From: JBPYCR01 sp051846915
Lineage (GTDB): Bacteria; Bacillota; Bacilli; Bacillales; Amphibacillaceae
Direction: 5' to 3'
Length of the DNA stretch: 64,000 bases
NCBI RefSeq assembly: GCF_051846915.1
Contig: NZ_JBPYCR010000001.1
Location: forward strand, 62,001-126,000
Positions within the stretch are counted from its first letter, which is position 1. Every line of letters begins with the position of its first letter. The notes beneath the pieces are model-generated. The model was not told where the DNA came from, did no database searches, and worked only from the letters and a program-made list of their open reading frames with translations. The translations under genes and the position numbers were made by a program. Of this stretch, positions 26,784 to 35,918 are shown piece by piece.

Positions 26784-27522
26784 GGTCATCCCCTCCTAAT
26801 AAGGAGAGTGTATCAATGATTTTCTGGAAAAAGGCTTTCTGGTTGTCTCCTTGGTGAATTTCTGAATAAAACTTTCCATCCCGAATAAAAATAACCCGAT
26901 CACAATAGCTTGCTGCTTGTGGGTCATGCGTAACGAGCAGCATGGTTGCTTTTTCCTGCTGATTCAATTTTACAAGCATTTCCATTACATCTTTAGACGA
27001 TTTGGAGTCTAAATTTCCTGTCGGTTCATCTGCAAGCAGAAGCTTCGGACGATGAATCATTGCACGTGCAACAGCTGCACGTTGCGATTGGCCACCCGAT
27101 ATTTCGTATGTCCGCTTGTTCATAATTTCAGAAATCCCTAATGTGCTGGCAATTGCTTCTGCTTTTTCTTCCATTTCTTTCACTCGCTTGCCGTCTAATG
27201 TTAACGGAAGAACAATATTTTCTTTGACCGTTAACGTGCTTAGTAAATTATAATCCTGGAAAACAAAACCGAGTGAGCGCCGGCGAAATTTAGCCAATTG
27301 ATTACGATGGAGTTGATAAGGATTGTCCCCTTCAATCAGGACGGTTCCTGTTGTTGGCTCATCAATTGTTGCAATCAGATTTAAGAGGGTTGTTTTACCA
27401 CTGCCAGACGGTCCCATCACCCCGACAAATTCACCTCTCTCTACTTCTAAATTGATATCTGTCAATGCACGGTAAGCTATCTTACCTTCATAAACTTTAC
27501 TCACTTGTTTTACCTCAAGCAT
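26758..27522 (-). CDS. bceA: Bce-type ABC transporter ATP-binding protein
   Basis: Start at ATG 27522 (AAAGGGG upstream), giving 254 residues. Walker A is GPSGSGKTTLL (near residue 40), Q-loop GFVFQDYNLL, signature SGGQSQRAAVARA, Walker B LLLADEPTGNLD and switch His in LLVTHDP. It powers the BceB permease, which protects lipid-II-cycle intermediates from peptide antibiotics. A BceR-type box and promoter lie 160-220 bp upstream, in the gap after bceS. Confidence 0.92.
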   Translation of the reverse strand: MLEVKQVSKVYEGKIAYRALTDINLEVERGEFVGVMGPSGSGKTTLLNLIATIDEPTTGTVLIEGDNPYQLHRNQLAKFRRRSLGFVFQDYNLLSTLTVKENIVLPLTLDGKRVKEMEEKAEAIASTLGISEIMNKRTYEISGGQSQRAAVARAMIHRPKLLLADEPTGNLDSKSSKDVMEMLVKLNQQEKATMLLVTHDPQAASYCDRVIFIRDGKFYSEIHQGDNQKAFFQKIIDTLSLLGGDDHDFSSVRD

Positions 27523-27679
27523 AAAAATTCCCCTTTCAAATAAAAGCGCAAGCATACGTACAAGCTAAAAACAGAATATTCTAGTTCTCCAAATTACCCG
27601 TCCTACAGAAACTAGGGGGTCTTTGAAAAGCCTGTACTAGCTATGGTGCGTTATAAACTGTACTTTAATAGCTTATACT

Positions 27680-27746
27680 TATATATTAAACGCTTTGGCC
27701 CTATTCAACGATCGATCATTCTTTCATTAACATTACATCTTTGTAA
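27680..27746 (-). promoter_or_regulatory. BceR-dependent promoter of the transporter genes
   Basis: An inverted repeat TTACA-N4-TGTAA at 27733-27746 matches the known BceR-type binding site. Downstream on the minus strand are TTGAAT (27703-27708) and TATATA (27680-27685) separated by 17 bp. The box lies about 24 bp upstream of the -35, suited to an activator. Confidence 0.8.
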
Positions 27747-27758
27747 GATAAGGGGAAT

Positions 27759-28751
27759 TTATGCAAGCGTCTGTGGTTTTGTAAAACAAATCCGGAATGT
27801 TGTGCCTTTATCAACTGTCGACGCCACTTCAATAGTGTGACCAAGGTAATCGATAACTTCCTTCGTTAAATAAAGTCCTATACCCGTTGATTCACGAAAC
27901 GTACGCCCATTATCACCTGTATAAAATGCCTGGAATACCCGTTTTTTATCATGCACCGGAATACCAACACCATAATCAGTTATTTCCAATACGGCCGCTT
28001 CCGCTCGCTTATACACAGTTATATCTATTCGATTACTCCGACCGGCTGTATATTTCACCGCATTATGCAATAGTTGATCAATAATAAAAAAGAGCCATTT
28101 TTCGTCTGTCTCAACGGTAAGATTACTTTTTATGGTGACACGAGGATACACTTCATTACGGATATAAAAACGTTTATTTTCCTGGTTTACTGCTTGTATA
28201 ATTTTTTTCAATTCAACGGGCTTTATTTGAAAATCCTCTTGAATTGTCCGCATTCTCGCCATATACAAAACAGTATTCAAGCCATTTTTTATACGACCGG
28301 TTTCTTCGCGTATATTCGAGGATTCGGGTTCATCCAACTCCTGCGCAGACAACTCGATAACAGATAACGGCGTTTTCATTTGATGAACCCAGCGATTAAT
28401 AAACTTTAAATGATTCGCCTGGTCATCCTCCGCTTCTTTTAAATGATTCATAAATAATTGATATTGCGTTTTCGTTAATTGATCAAGCGCTTCGCCAATA
28501 GGAGTATTGTCCGTCCTTTCCAGCAGCTGCTGCAAATCAATAGAACTTATGGATAATTTTTTGTACATATGACGCCTGTTATAATAATGAAAAATCAAAT
28601 AAACAAATAATAAGAAAAAACTAATGACCACACAATAAAGTAAAATCGCGTATTCATGAAAACCGCTTAGGATTAAGATCATACTAATAAACAATAATTG
28701 CATGCATTGAAGAGCAATGAACCCGATATGTTCTTTCATAAATAACTTCAT
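27759..28751 (-). CDS. bceS: Intramembrane-sensing histidine kinase, BceS type
   Basis: The ATG at 28751 overlaps the response-regulator stop as ATGA, so translation is coupled. The 330-residue kinase has two N-terminal membrane helices with almost no outside loop, which is why BceS kinases need the BceAB transporter for sensing. The phospho-acceptor His is in VHQMKTPLSVIEL (near residue 125). N, G1 and G2 boxes appear as QLLHNAVKYT, EITDYGVGIP and STGIGLYLTKEV. Confidence 0.9.
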   Translation of the reverse strand: MKLFMKEHIGFIALQCMQLLFISMILILSGFHEYAILLYCVVISFFLLFVYLIFHYYNRRHMYKKLSISSIDLQQLLERTDNTPIGEALDQLTKTQYQLFMNHLKEAEDDQANHLKFINRWVHQMKTPLSVIELSAQELDEPESSNIREETGRIKNGLNTVLYMARMRTIQEDFQIKPVELKKIIQAVNQENKRFYIRNEVYPRVTIKSNLTVETDEKWLFFIIDQLLHNAVKYTAGRSNRIDITVYKRAEAAVLEITDYGVGIPVHDKKRVFQAFYTGDNGRTFRESTGIGLYLTKEVIDYLGHTIEVASTVDKGTTFRICFTKPQTLA

Positions 28752-29452
28752 AATGAACGCTCCGTCCATGTCACATTCAGCCTATAACCTGATCCACGCA
28801 CTGTTTCCACCGCTCCGGTAATACCAACGCTTTGAAACTTTTTGCGAACTCGCGACATATTCACATTCAGTGTATTTTCATCGACAAATACTTGGTCATC
28901 CCATAATTTTTCCAATAAATCTTCTCTTCCAGCCACCCGTGGGTAACGTTCAATTAAAAGTTCCAATATATTTGTTTCATTTTTAGTAAGGTCAACGGAG
29001 TTATTATTGTAATGCAATTGATGTCGTTCCGGGTAAAGTTTCACATCATGTACATCTAAAACTCGTTCCTTTTGACTTCCTGCATATTCACCGTAAGCAC
29101 GGCGCAGCTGGCTACGAATTTTTGCCATAACGATATCTGGAGAAAAAGGTTTCGTAATATAATCATCACCACCGTTTTCAAGTGCCATAACTTGATCCAT
29201 TTCCCCTATTCTTGCTGAAATAAATATTACCGGACAAATAGACTCACTTCGAATTTGGCGACACCAATAAAAGCCGTCATAATAAGGTAAATTAATATCA
29301 AGTAAAACAAGATCTGGCTTATACGTTTGAAAGGAATCCATAATATGATCAAATTGTTCAATAGCTAAAACACTGTAATCATATTTTGAAATATATGCCT
29401 TTAAATAGGCTGCAATTTTTGGATCATCTTCAATAATCATCACTTTATTCAT
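28748..29452 (-). CDS. bceR: Response regulator, BceR type (OmpR family)
   Basis: Start at ATG 29452; a longer frame to 29500 has no better site. The 234-residue protein has a receiver domain (MIIEDDPKI, phospho-Asp in LVLLDINLPYYDG, lysine in DDYITKPFS) and a C-terminal winged helix (ENTLNVNMSRVRKKF, VRGSGYRL). It should bind the TTACA-N4-TGTAA site upstream of bceA when phosphorylated by the kinase encoded next. Confidence 0.9.
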   Translation of the reverse strand: MNKVMIIEDDPKIAAYLKAYISKYDYSVLAIEQFDHIMDSFQTYKPDLVLLDINLPYYDGFYWCRQIRSESICPVIFISARIGEMDQVMALENGGDDYITKPFSPDIVMAKIRSQLRRAYGEYAGSQKERVLDVHDVKLYPERHQLHYNNNSVDLTKNETNILELLIERYPRVAGREDLLEKLWDDQVFVDENTLNVNMSRVRKKFQSVGITGAVETVRGSGYRLNVTWTERSL

Positions 29453-29519
29453 ATGAAATCTCCTTATTTTACAAAAGTGCCCGTCTATTTTATCACACAA
29501 CTTATTTTACGAATCCTTT

Positions 29520-30302
29520 TTACATTGGATACCCTTTGCCCGATAACAGATAAGAACCAGTAATATTATATTCTTTACGTTGCTTTATGGATATCCTTAA
29601 GACTATTAAAAGTAACACAAATCCTACTAAACTTGTCAAAACAGGATAGACAATTGGAAAAATCACACTTGGGTAGCCTTTTGTAATATCTGAATAGTAC
29701 CCCATTGCCATTAGCGATGTGCCAGAAAGGTTTATCAATTTGACGGCTAATTTATTTTCGCTTCTTTCCATATAAGACACCTCTTCTTCTTTAACCGTAT
29801 TATCTGAAGAGATGGTGATGATTTTCCATTTTCTATTATCCATCAACTCGTCATCATCTGTTAGCCGCTGAACGATCTTAATCTGTTCATTGCCAGTAAG
29901 GCGATCTTTTACAGTCAATACATCTAACCAGGAAAAATATCTGCTCCCTCTATTTCGATTGGATAGCCATATTTCATCCGGTTTGGAAATTTGCTTATTG
30001 TTTAGTAGCCAATGAATTTTTACAATATCCCCTGGCGGTACGTTCGCATCTTTATCCCAAAGAGTTAATGATGCCTTTCGACCTGTTTTCTCTTCTCTAA
30101 TTTTTATATTTTCTCCATTTACCGTTATTTCCTGCACATCAATGATATCTTCAAAGCCTTGTTCCTCGTAAGCATGATGAATCTCATAACGGGATTCGAT
30201 TATTTTTCCAATCCAAAATTCACGGATCATATGAAACATGGGGATCAATGAGGTAGCCAGAAATATAAAGGAAATAATCAATAATGTAATTTGTTTTTTC
30301 AT
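29520..30302 (-). CDS. Membrane protein with large outside domain, unknown
   Basis: Start at ATG 30302 behind GGGGGAGAG, giving 260 residues. One membrane helix near the N-terminus (about 5-25) and two near the C-terminus (about 200-245) enclose a beta-rich extracytoplasmic domain containing IKIREEKTGRKASLTLWD. No family is recognised. The gene lies 67 bp upstream of bceR on the same strand and could belong to the Bce transcript, but nothing in the sequence proves a link. Confidence 0.65.
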   Translation of the reverse strand: MKKQITLLIISFIFLATSLIPMFHMIREFWIGKIIESRYEIHHAYEEQGFEDIIDVQEITVNGENIKIREEKTGRKASLTLWDKDANVPPGDIVKIHWLLNNKQISKPDEIWLSNRNRGSRYFSWLDVLTVKDRLTGNEQIKIVQRLTDDDELMDNRKWKIITISSDNTVKEEEVSYMERSENKLAVKLINLSGTSLMAMGYYSDITKGYPSVIFPIVYPVLTSLVGFVLLLIVLRISIKQRKEYNITGSYLLSGKGYPM

Positions 30303-30414
30303 TCTTTCTCTCTCCCCCGTCGATACGAATGAAATTTCAATAAAATTGAACAATGAACCTTTAGGACTTATAGGTTATATACTAATGTAAGATTTTATAA
30401 AGGAGATGGGTTTT

Positions 30415-30663
30415 GTGGAAAGATGGATTAAAAACTTAAAAACAGCAACACCACAAGAAGGATTTGAGCTGGCGATTAAACTCGCTCAAAAAGGTATCGA
30501 ATATACGCAGCCATCCGAAAGCATCAGAAAAAAACTGCGTCCGAAATATTCACGGGATGCCGATAGTCTAATAGCTGCTTCACAAGTGATCGCTATTCAT
30601 TATCAAACCGTTGCGGCTGCAAATAATTATTGGGGAATGAATACGAGAATTAACTCCAAATAA
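30415..30663 (+). CDS. Small cytoplasmic protein, unknown (possibly truncated)
   Basis: The GTG at 30415 is nine bases after AAGGAG, while an ATG at 30406 sits too close to that site. The 82-residue product is helical and basic (MERWIKNLKTATPQEGFELA...). No family recognised. After its TAA (30661-30663) the same frame stays open for another 38 codons to TGA at 30780, with protein-like composition (KLTVEIQQGQLDKDTTDL), so the present stop may be a recent nonsense mutation. Confidence 0.55.
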   Translation: MERWIKNLKTATPQEGFELAIKLAQKGIEYTQPSESIRKKLRPKYSRDADSLIAASQVIAIHYQTVAAANNYWGMNTRINSK

Positions 30664-30801
30664 CAGCTGCCGCCCCATACGAAAAATATTCAGAAGTTAA
30701 CGGTAGAAATACAACAAGGCCAGTTGGACAAAGATACAACAGATTTAACGAGGCTGGAATTGCCTACCATTTACCGTTGAGCTTCCCTCTTCACACGTGA
30801 A

Positions 30802-30970
30802 GAAAAGCGCAAGCGCCCTGCTTTGAAACGTAGCGACTGGACCGAAGCAACTGAGATAAAGGAATCACGATGAGCTGTGCGAATCGATGATGACTTATTG
30901 TAAGGCGCTGCGGGAAATCGCCTAGTTTCTGGGCGCTTAAGCTAGACAGCTATGAGCAAAACTTTATACT
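30802..30970. repeat. Interspersed palindromic repeat, copy 3 (about 169 bp)
   Basis: Same ends as the copies at 5440 and 16772. It looks like an internally deleted version of copy 2, with which it shares CGAATCGATGATGACTT and AAGGCGCTGCGGGAA followed by TCGCCTAGTTTCTGGG. No ORF. Confidence 0.8.
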
Positions 30971-31025
30971 CTCTGACCTTTTTTTTAAAAAAAGGGAAAC
31001 TTATGAAAATAAACGACAAGATTTT

Positions 31026-31232
31026 TTAAAATAAAGTCCCTTTAAATTTCTCTGGTTTTTTCACATACCCTTCAATGATAAATCCGCAGTTTGTGCAAAT
31101 AATATACTCGATCGTCGAGCCGAAACTCATTTTGTTATCTGGATGCATGGCTGAATAGCCACTTTGTTTCCCTTTCCCCAATTCTTTTTCACCACATTTT
31201 GGACATTCCGTTACTCCCGTATTATTATCCAT
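31026..31232 (-). CDS. Small zinc-ribbon protein
   Basis: Start at ATG 31232 behind AAGGGGGG, giving 68 residues. Two CxxC pairs (CPKC near residue 9 and CTNC near residue 46) form a zinc ribbon. It lies 19 bp after the YcdB-like gene and is the last gene of a short minus-strand operon. Function unknown. Confidence 0.7.
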   Translation of the reverse strand: MDNNTGVTECPKCGEKELGKGKQSGYSAMHPDNKMSFGSTIEYIICTNCGFIIEGYVKKPEKFKGTLF

Positions 31233-31251
31233 AAAAAATCCCCCCTTTTGT

Positions 31252-32523
31252 CTATGATATATCATCTAATGCAACTATTTCCCCGGTTGATGCATCTACA
31301 CCGTATAGACAATCCAATCTTCCACATAAAACGTACTGTTTTTGCTCAAAATCATATACATAATAAGGGTCTAGCTTAAATAATTTCTTAAGTTTTTCAT
31401 ACGCCGCTTCTTTTGTTATTGTTACTTGTTCCGGTGCTTGAAATTCTTCAATCATCTCTAGCATCGGTTGATTATCAATGTAATTGAGTGGCTGAAAACT
31501 CTTAGCACCAATCATCACGTTTATTTTTCGTTGAAATACCCGATCATCTTGCTTATTTACTCTTAATGTTGCATGAATGTATTCTTTATCACGGTGAAGT
31601 GTTTTTAAAATCCATTTACCAGTATCGTTTGGATATTCCTTGCGCAAAAAGGTGCTGACCGCTTCAACACATTTCTGATGTTCCGTTTTGGTTATCGGAA
31701 ATGAATCAGGAGAGGACTCGCCTGAAAATGCCTGTTCGATTGTTACATCCTCTGTCATCTGAATCTCTTGCCTTTCAAAAGTTTGATGTATAGGAGCTTC
31801 CCAATACAACGTTTGATCTATTTTAGTCCGTGACCGTTCATCCACAATGAATTCAAACGGTATCATCGATGTTTGATCATTCGTAATATAGACTTCTTCC
31901 ACCGCATAAACAGGCATTAATTTTTCCTGTTCAAATAAAGGAAATTCAACAAGCCCCAGTTGTTCTTTTGCGAAGTTTTCTATTTTTTCAAGGGATAGCG
32001 TATATCTTTCATTTTTTATTTTATCCGAAAAAAGAAATTCCCCATGAACAGCAAAGAAAGTAAGCTTTCCTTCTAGGTCAACTTTAACCTCAATCGAACC
32101 GGAGGGAGAAATTGCTACACCAGCGAAGTGTTGTTTAAAATGAAACTCCCCTTTTTCGGCTTTATGCAGTTGAAATTCCTCTCCATATGATAGACCTGTC
32201 TCCTGTTCGATCCACTTTACGATGGTCTCTATATTCATATCCGGAAAAATGAGCCCATCTGCATACGATGTTCCCCCGACAAAAATTACACGCTCAAACT
32301 TTCTGCTATGAATGTTGATCTCTATGACTGCTGTACCCTCCGGATTTAAATCATCATCTTCTAATTCTTTTAAATGATTAGGAAACCATTCCATGCATAA
32401 TGTATATATCGTTTTATTGAAAATATTTACGCTCCGATCAAGGTGATAACGCTGTAAATAATAATTATTTAAACCAAATTTTCTATATGTAAAATCAATT
32501 AATCCCTTTATTCTATTATCCAT
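31252..32523 (-). CDS. Large soluble protein, possibly YcdB/PepSY-like repeats
   Basis: Start at ATG 32523, six bases after GAGGTG. A GTG at 32532 is inside the upstream gene. The 423-residue product has no signal peptide and is alpha/beta mixed. Two stretches with similar layout (FAKEQLGLVEFPLF... near residue 190 and AYEKLKKLFKLDPYYVYDFE near residue 385), together with a final GRLDCLYGVDASTGEIV, resemble YcdB/YcdC or PepSY-type repeats found in sporulating Bacillus. That match is tentative. Cotranscribed with the genes on either side. Confidence 0.5.
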   Translation of the reverse strand: MDNRIKGLIDFTYRKFGLNNYYLQRYHLDRSVNIFNKTIYTLCMEWFPNHLKELEDDDLNPEGTAVIEINIHSRKFERVIFVGGTSYADGLIFPDMNIETIVKWIEQETGLSYGEEFQLHKAEKGEFHFKQHFAGVAISPSGSIEVKVDLEGKLTFFAVHGEFLFSDKIKNERYTLSLEKIENFAKEQLGLVEFPLFEQEKLMPVYAVEEVYITNDQTSMIPFEFIVDERSRTKIDQTLYWEAPIHQTFERQEIQMTEDVTIEQAFSGESSPDSFPITKTEHQKCVEAVSTFLRKEYPNDTGKWILKTLHRDKEYIHATLRVNKQDDRVFQRKINVMIGAKSFQPLNYIDNQPMLEMIEEFQAPEQVTITKEAAYEKLKKLFKLDPYYVYDFEQKQYVLCGRLDCLYGVDASTGEIVALDDIS

Positions 32524-32528
32524 CTTAG

Positions 32529-33128
32529 TCACCTCGATTCTTTAAGTGCTGGCTGTTCATCATTTGCATTTACATGTTGACTTAACATCCTGTTTAATTT
32601 TCCCTTCATTTCATCCGTAGTAATGATAAAACTTAACGGAAAGCCTTTTGTCTTTACTTTCAACTCATAACCAGCATTTGCTTCTAGTGAAAAGCCATAA
32701 TATTTGTGATTTATGTCAATGGGAACAAATTGATAGGATTTTATCTTATGCCACGGAATAAAACGCCTTCCGCTAAGCAATCCGTCATCAACAATGGCAA
32801 ATAAATTTAACAGACTGTGGGAATTAGCTATTGGAAGAAATAATAATAAGTATAAAGACCAATCAAACAGTTGGAAAAAAGCGCCTAGTAAAAACATCGT
32901 CATTACAAATAGTAGCATAAGGGAATAAATAATAATGCCAATCTTTTGCTTGGCATATGTAGGAAAATCAACAGGCTTTTCCGGATGTTGTCGAATAGCA
33001 GAAATATCTTCATTCGTTTTAGGAAAAATAACTTTCTGATTCATTTTGAAGAGAACCTGAATAAACTGATAGAGAAAAAATCCGAAGATAACAAGAAACA
33101 ATAAATCTATAATTAATTTTAAAATCAT
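32529..33128 (-). CDS. Membrane protein with C-terminal PH-like domain
   Basis: Start at ATG 33128 (GGGGCAGG upstream), giving 199 residues; a frame beginning at 33164 has no site. An N-terminal helix (about 3-22) and two further helices near residues 60-105 precede a small domain with GLLSGRRFIPWHKIKSYQF, a pattern seen in DUF5673/PH-like cytoplasmic domains of Firmicutes. The stop is 5 bp from the next start, so the two are coupled. Function unknown. Confidence 0.6.
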   Translation of the reverse strand: MILKLIIDLLFLVIFGFFLYQFIQVLFKMNQKVIFPKTNEDISAIRQHPEKPVDFPTYAKQKIGIIIYSLMLLFVMTMFLLGAFFQLFDWSLYLLLFLPIANSHSLLNLFAIVDDGLLSGRRFIPWHKIKSYQFVPIDINHKYYGFSLEANAGYELKVKTKGFPLSFIITTDEMKGKLNRMLSQHVNANDEQPALKESR

Positions 33129-33164
33129 TAATCCTGCCCCCAATCGGCTTATAGCCATTGACAC

Positions 33165-33436
33165 ATTGAACTATTATTTCGATAATACACTTTATCTTCC
33201 GCCTCTTCAATCCTGCCTATTTTCAATGCTAGCAGGCATTAGGGGAATTTGTTACACCATCTTTTTTTATGATTTTTATCAGAACCGATAAACGCTACTA
33301 ATGTGCAAGCCTAAATGTAATCTAATACAAAGTGGCCGTTATGACTTAAGTGAAAAATATGTAACAGTCGATAATCTCCTGAATCAAAAAGTGAATGACA
33401 GTGGCTTTCATCTATCTCCCATTCATCATTAGCAAA
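33165..33436. other. Intergenic stretch
   Basis: No convincing gene. A short stem TGCCTA...TAGCAGGCA near 33213-33240 is present without a U-run. Confidence 0.3.
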
Positions 33437-33592
33437 CTATATTCTTTCCTTATACATAACCATTGCGCTGAAAAAGAAGATTGGAGTGGAAAATTTAATA
33501 TCCACTACTTCAATCGAATAATCATTTAAAAATTCATTAACCTTCTTATCCAGCCCTTTTTCAGAAAATCCATAAAATGTTTTTATTTTCAC
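33437..33592 (-). CDS. Cse60-like small sporulation protein
   Basis: A 51-residue product starting at GTG (33592) behind GGAGGCGAAG. The sequence KTFYGFSEKGLDKKVNEFLN followed by VVDIKFSTPIF and FFSAMVMYKER matches the overall pattern of Cse60, a small protein made in the mother cell under sigma-E in B. subtilis (a 60-residue domain in which a helix with ...VNEFL... is followed by IDIKY and a C-terminal strand ending in VIYK). It lies 28 bp after the preceding membrane-protein gene on the same strand. Confidence 0.6.
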   Translation of the reverse strand: MKIKTFYGFSEKGLDKKVNEFLNDYSIEVVDIKFSTPIFFFSAMVMYKERI

Positions 33593-33620
33593 TTTCTTCG
33601 CCTCCTAATATTTTTATATT

Positions 33621-34484
33621 TTAATTTGATGACTTATAGCGCAGCGTTAACGGCTCGTTTTCTTCCATCGTGGCTTTGTATAGACTAAGGCTTCCCGTTG
33701 TCGGTTTAGAAACATCGGAATGTACTACAAAATCTTCATTTAAAGATATAATCCAACCAGCTTCATTGTCACTCACTAAAACAATAGCAAGTGTCCCAAA
33801 CTGCTGAATATCATCCCATGCAAATAATTCTGTTTTATTATTTTCGGTAATAGAGATTCCCTCTTGTTCACTGACCACTTTAACATTATCACCTTGCCAT
33901 TCTCCATGAATCTCTGCTCCGACATAATAGTAGGACAAACCATTTTTACGATCGCCATAAGTGCCAACAAATTGCTGGATGGTATCTTCCGCTGTTTGAT
34001 ATGTAAAAGCTGCAACATCATTTGCTAGCCATTCCACTTGATGTTTTCCATCTATTTCATATGGCAATGTTTCTTTTGGACGACCTAAAATACCGTAATA
34101 CGACCTATAGTAAACGGATTCCCCGCTGTCTACATGTTCTTTAATGGAAAAAACGTGCTTGAAATCAGGTGAAACGCTTATGATGTTTTTTATTTCCTTG
34201 TTACTATCAACAAGCAATACGGCGTGTACGATAATGAACATACCTACAGCGACAACTCCTATCAATTTAAATCTCCTTGTGAGGCTAAGCAGAAGTAGTA
34301 TTGAAATATATAAACAAATAGCACACATAATATTGATGATGTAAAATAATCGGTTATCGATATACTCTACTTCAACTCTTTCATGGACGAATAAATATCC
34401 CATTTGCAAACAAAAAAGGCCTATAGCAAATAGAAAAAGAATCCAACCGACGATTTTAAACGATTTATTTTTATTCGGATTCAT
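33621..34484 (-). CDS. Membrane-bound protein, unknown
   Basis: A 287-residue protein with three N-terminal membrane helices (about 10-30, 43-67, 72-92) and an outer domain rich in beta structure. No family recognised. The ATG (34484) has GGAGG upstream and overlaps the BNR-repeat gene by 14 bp, so the two are translated together and probably act together. It could be followed in the transcript by the Cse60-like gene. Confidence 0.6.
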   Translation of the reverse strand: MNPNKNKSFKIVGWILFLFAIGLFCLQMGYLFVHERVEVEYIDNRLFYIINIMCAICLYISILLLLSLTRRFKLIGVVAVGMFIIVHAVLLVDSNKEIKNIISVSPDFKHVFSIKEHVDSGESVYYRSYYGILGRPKETLPYEIDGKHQVEWLANDVAAFTYQTAEDTIQQFVGTYGDRKNGLSYYYVGAEIHGEWQGDNVKVVSEQEGISITENNKTELFAWDDIQQFGTLAIVLVSDNEAGWIISLNEDFVVHSDVSKPTTGSLSLYKATMEENEPLTLRYKSSN

Positions 34485-35424
34485 TTGGCTGTACCTCCGT
34501 CGAAAACTTCCATGTTAATCCGTTGTCTTCTGAGATAAACTTTCCTTTTATGTTACCGCCTTCGTAATCCCCATTCGGTCCTTGATTAACGAGAACTGTC
34601 AAATGATCGTCTTCTATTACCGGTACTTCTGCCTGAACAAAGACTCGGTCATATTTTTCCGGGATATTAAAAACTGCTTGATTCCAAGATTCTCCACCAT
34701 TCTGTGTAACATAAACATCCGGCTCTTCAGGATTTATTGTTCCATAGGATAAAAATCCAGTCGTTTCATCAACAAATCCACCAAACGCAATTAATCTCGT
34801 TGTAGGTAGTTCTGCTGTAGACACCCAAGTTTGTCCGCCATCATGGGTTAAAAAGACAATTGAAAGCTCTTGAGACATGGTACGCCCACCAGAGATAACA
34901 ATATATCCAAACTGATCATTTAAGAAATCTACTTTTCTAAAACGCATAGGCGCGAAAGGTTTCGTAACAACACGATCATGCCATGTTTTCCCTCGATCAA
35001 GGGAATAGGTTATTACGATTTTTTTTGATTTTCTGTTTACACCCTCCGAATATAAAAATGCAGCACGGTTTTCGTTAAGTATATAACTGCCATCAATTAA
35101 TTCTTGCTTGTTCCCCCTATACTCCCCTTCAAATAAAAAATCTTTTTCAATCGGAACTTTAACCCAGTCACTTCCTTCGTCATAGGTAATGTTTAGCTCA
35201 TCGTTTTGTAAAGTATAGCTAATATTCTCGTTGTTTACTGGCTGTAATGGTTCAGACTGCGATTGAGATTGTTCCGCTGCATTTGGTGATTTTGTATTAT
35301 CTGCGGATTCCGTTTGCTCGTTCAATTCCGGAATTACGATAGAGTTTTGATTTTGATAAAAGTAAGTTCCAATAATTAAGGCCACCATCATAATAGAAGA
35401 TAACCCTAGGATAACGTTTTTCAT
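34471..35424 (-). CDS. Membrane-anchored sialidase-like BNR-repeat protein
   Basis: A 317-residue protein with a single N-terminal membrane helix (about 5-24) and a Ser/Gln/Glu-rich linker, then a beta-propeller-type domain. BNR/Asp-box repeats are visible: SLDRGKTWHD near residue 145, THDGGQTWVS near residue 190, TQNGGESWNQ near residue 235 and SEDNGLTWKF near the end. No catalytic sialidase residues can be assigned, so binding or YCF48-like assembly roles are as likely as hydrolysis. First gene of a two-gene overlap. Confidence 0.75.
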   Translation of the reverse strand: MKNVILGLSSIMMVALIIGTYFYQNQNSIVIPELNEQTESADNTKSPNAAEQSQSQSEPLQPVNNENISYTLQNDELNITYDEGSDWVKVPIEKDFLFEGEYRGNKQELIDGSYILNENRAAFLYSEGVNRKSKKIVITYSLDRGKTWHDRVVTKPFAPMRFRKVDFLNDQFGYIVISGGRTMSQELSIVFLTHDGGQTWVSTAELPTTRLIAFGGFVDETTGFLSYGTINPEEPDVYVTQNGGESWNQAVFNIPEKYDRVFVQAEVPVIEDDHLTVLVNQGPNGDYEGGNIKGKFISEDNGLTWKFSTEVQPNESE

Positions 35425-35918
35425 TCATAAAGCTCCCTTATAAACGATTAAATTGCTTAGCTAACAATCGCCAAGTCTTGATGACGATAGCTTAAGATGC
35501 ACTTATACAATAGAAAGGTTTTTCACAGTCGTATCTGCTGAAGATTGCCTTTTTTTCTTCCGTCATCGAAATCCGTTAAACAAAATCTCTGTTACTTGAG
35601 ATGTCAAACGGAGTCAATAAAAACCGTAGCACTGTCTTAGCTTTCACGTCAATCTTTTTCAGAATTCCTTCCAGTATACCCATCCACATCATTTTCGTGA
35701 TAAGTACATTTATGGTTAAGAGTTAGATGTTTTCGCTAAATAGCTTTTTTAATGAATTAAGTTGATGTTTATTTTTAAAAATTTACTTCCCGGCCAGGCA
35801 GCACAAGGAATGCTCTTATACTTGTCATTTTCTTCATATTTAAAAAGCGATCATCATTACATTAATTACCTTAATAAGGGAACCATTACTATAAAGATTT
35901 TTTTGGAGGTAATCTTAA
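35425..35918. other. Gene-free stretch, about 490 bp
   Basis: No ORF with a ribosome-binding site, no clear repeat. It may contain decayed coding sequence, but no frame is convincing. Promoters of the two divergent genes must lie here. Confidence 0.4.

Noticed and set aside
27542..27553. AAAAGCGCAAGC upstream of bceA resembles the left end of the interspersed repeat
   Set aside because: Only 12 bases match and neither the interior nor the right end of the repeat follows, so it is at most a remnant.
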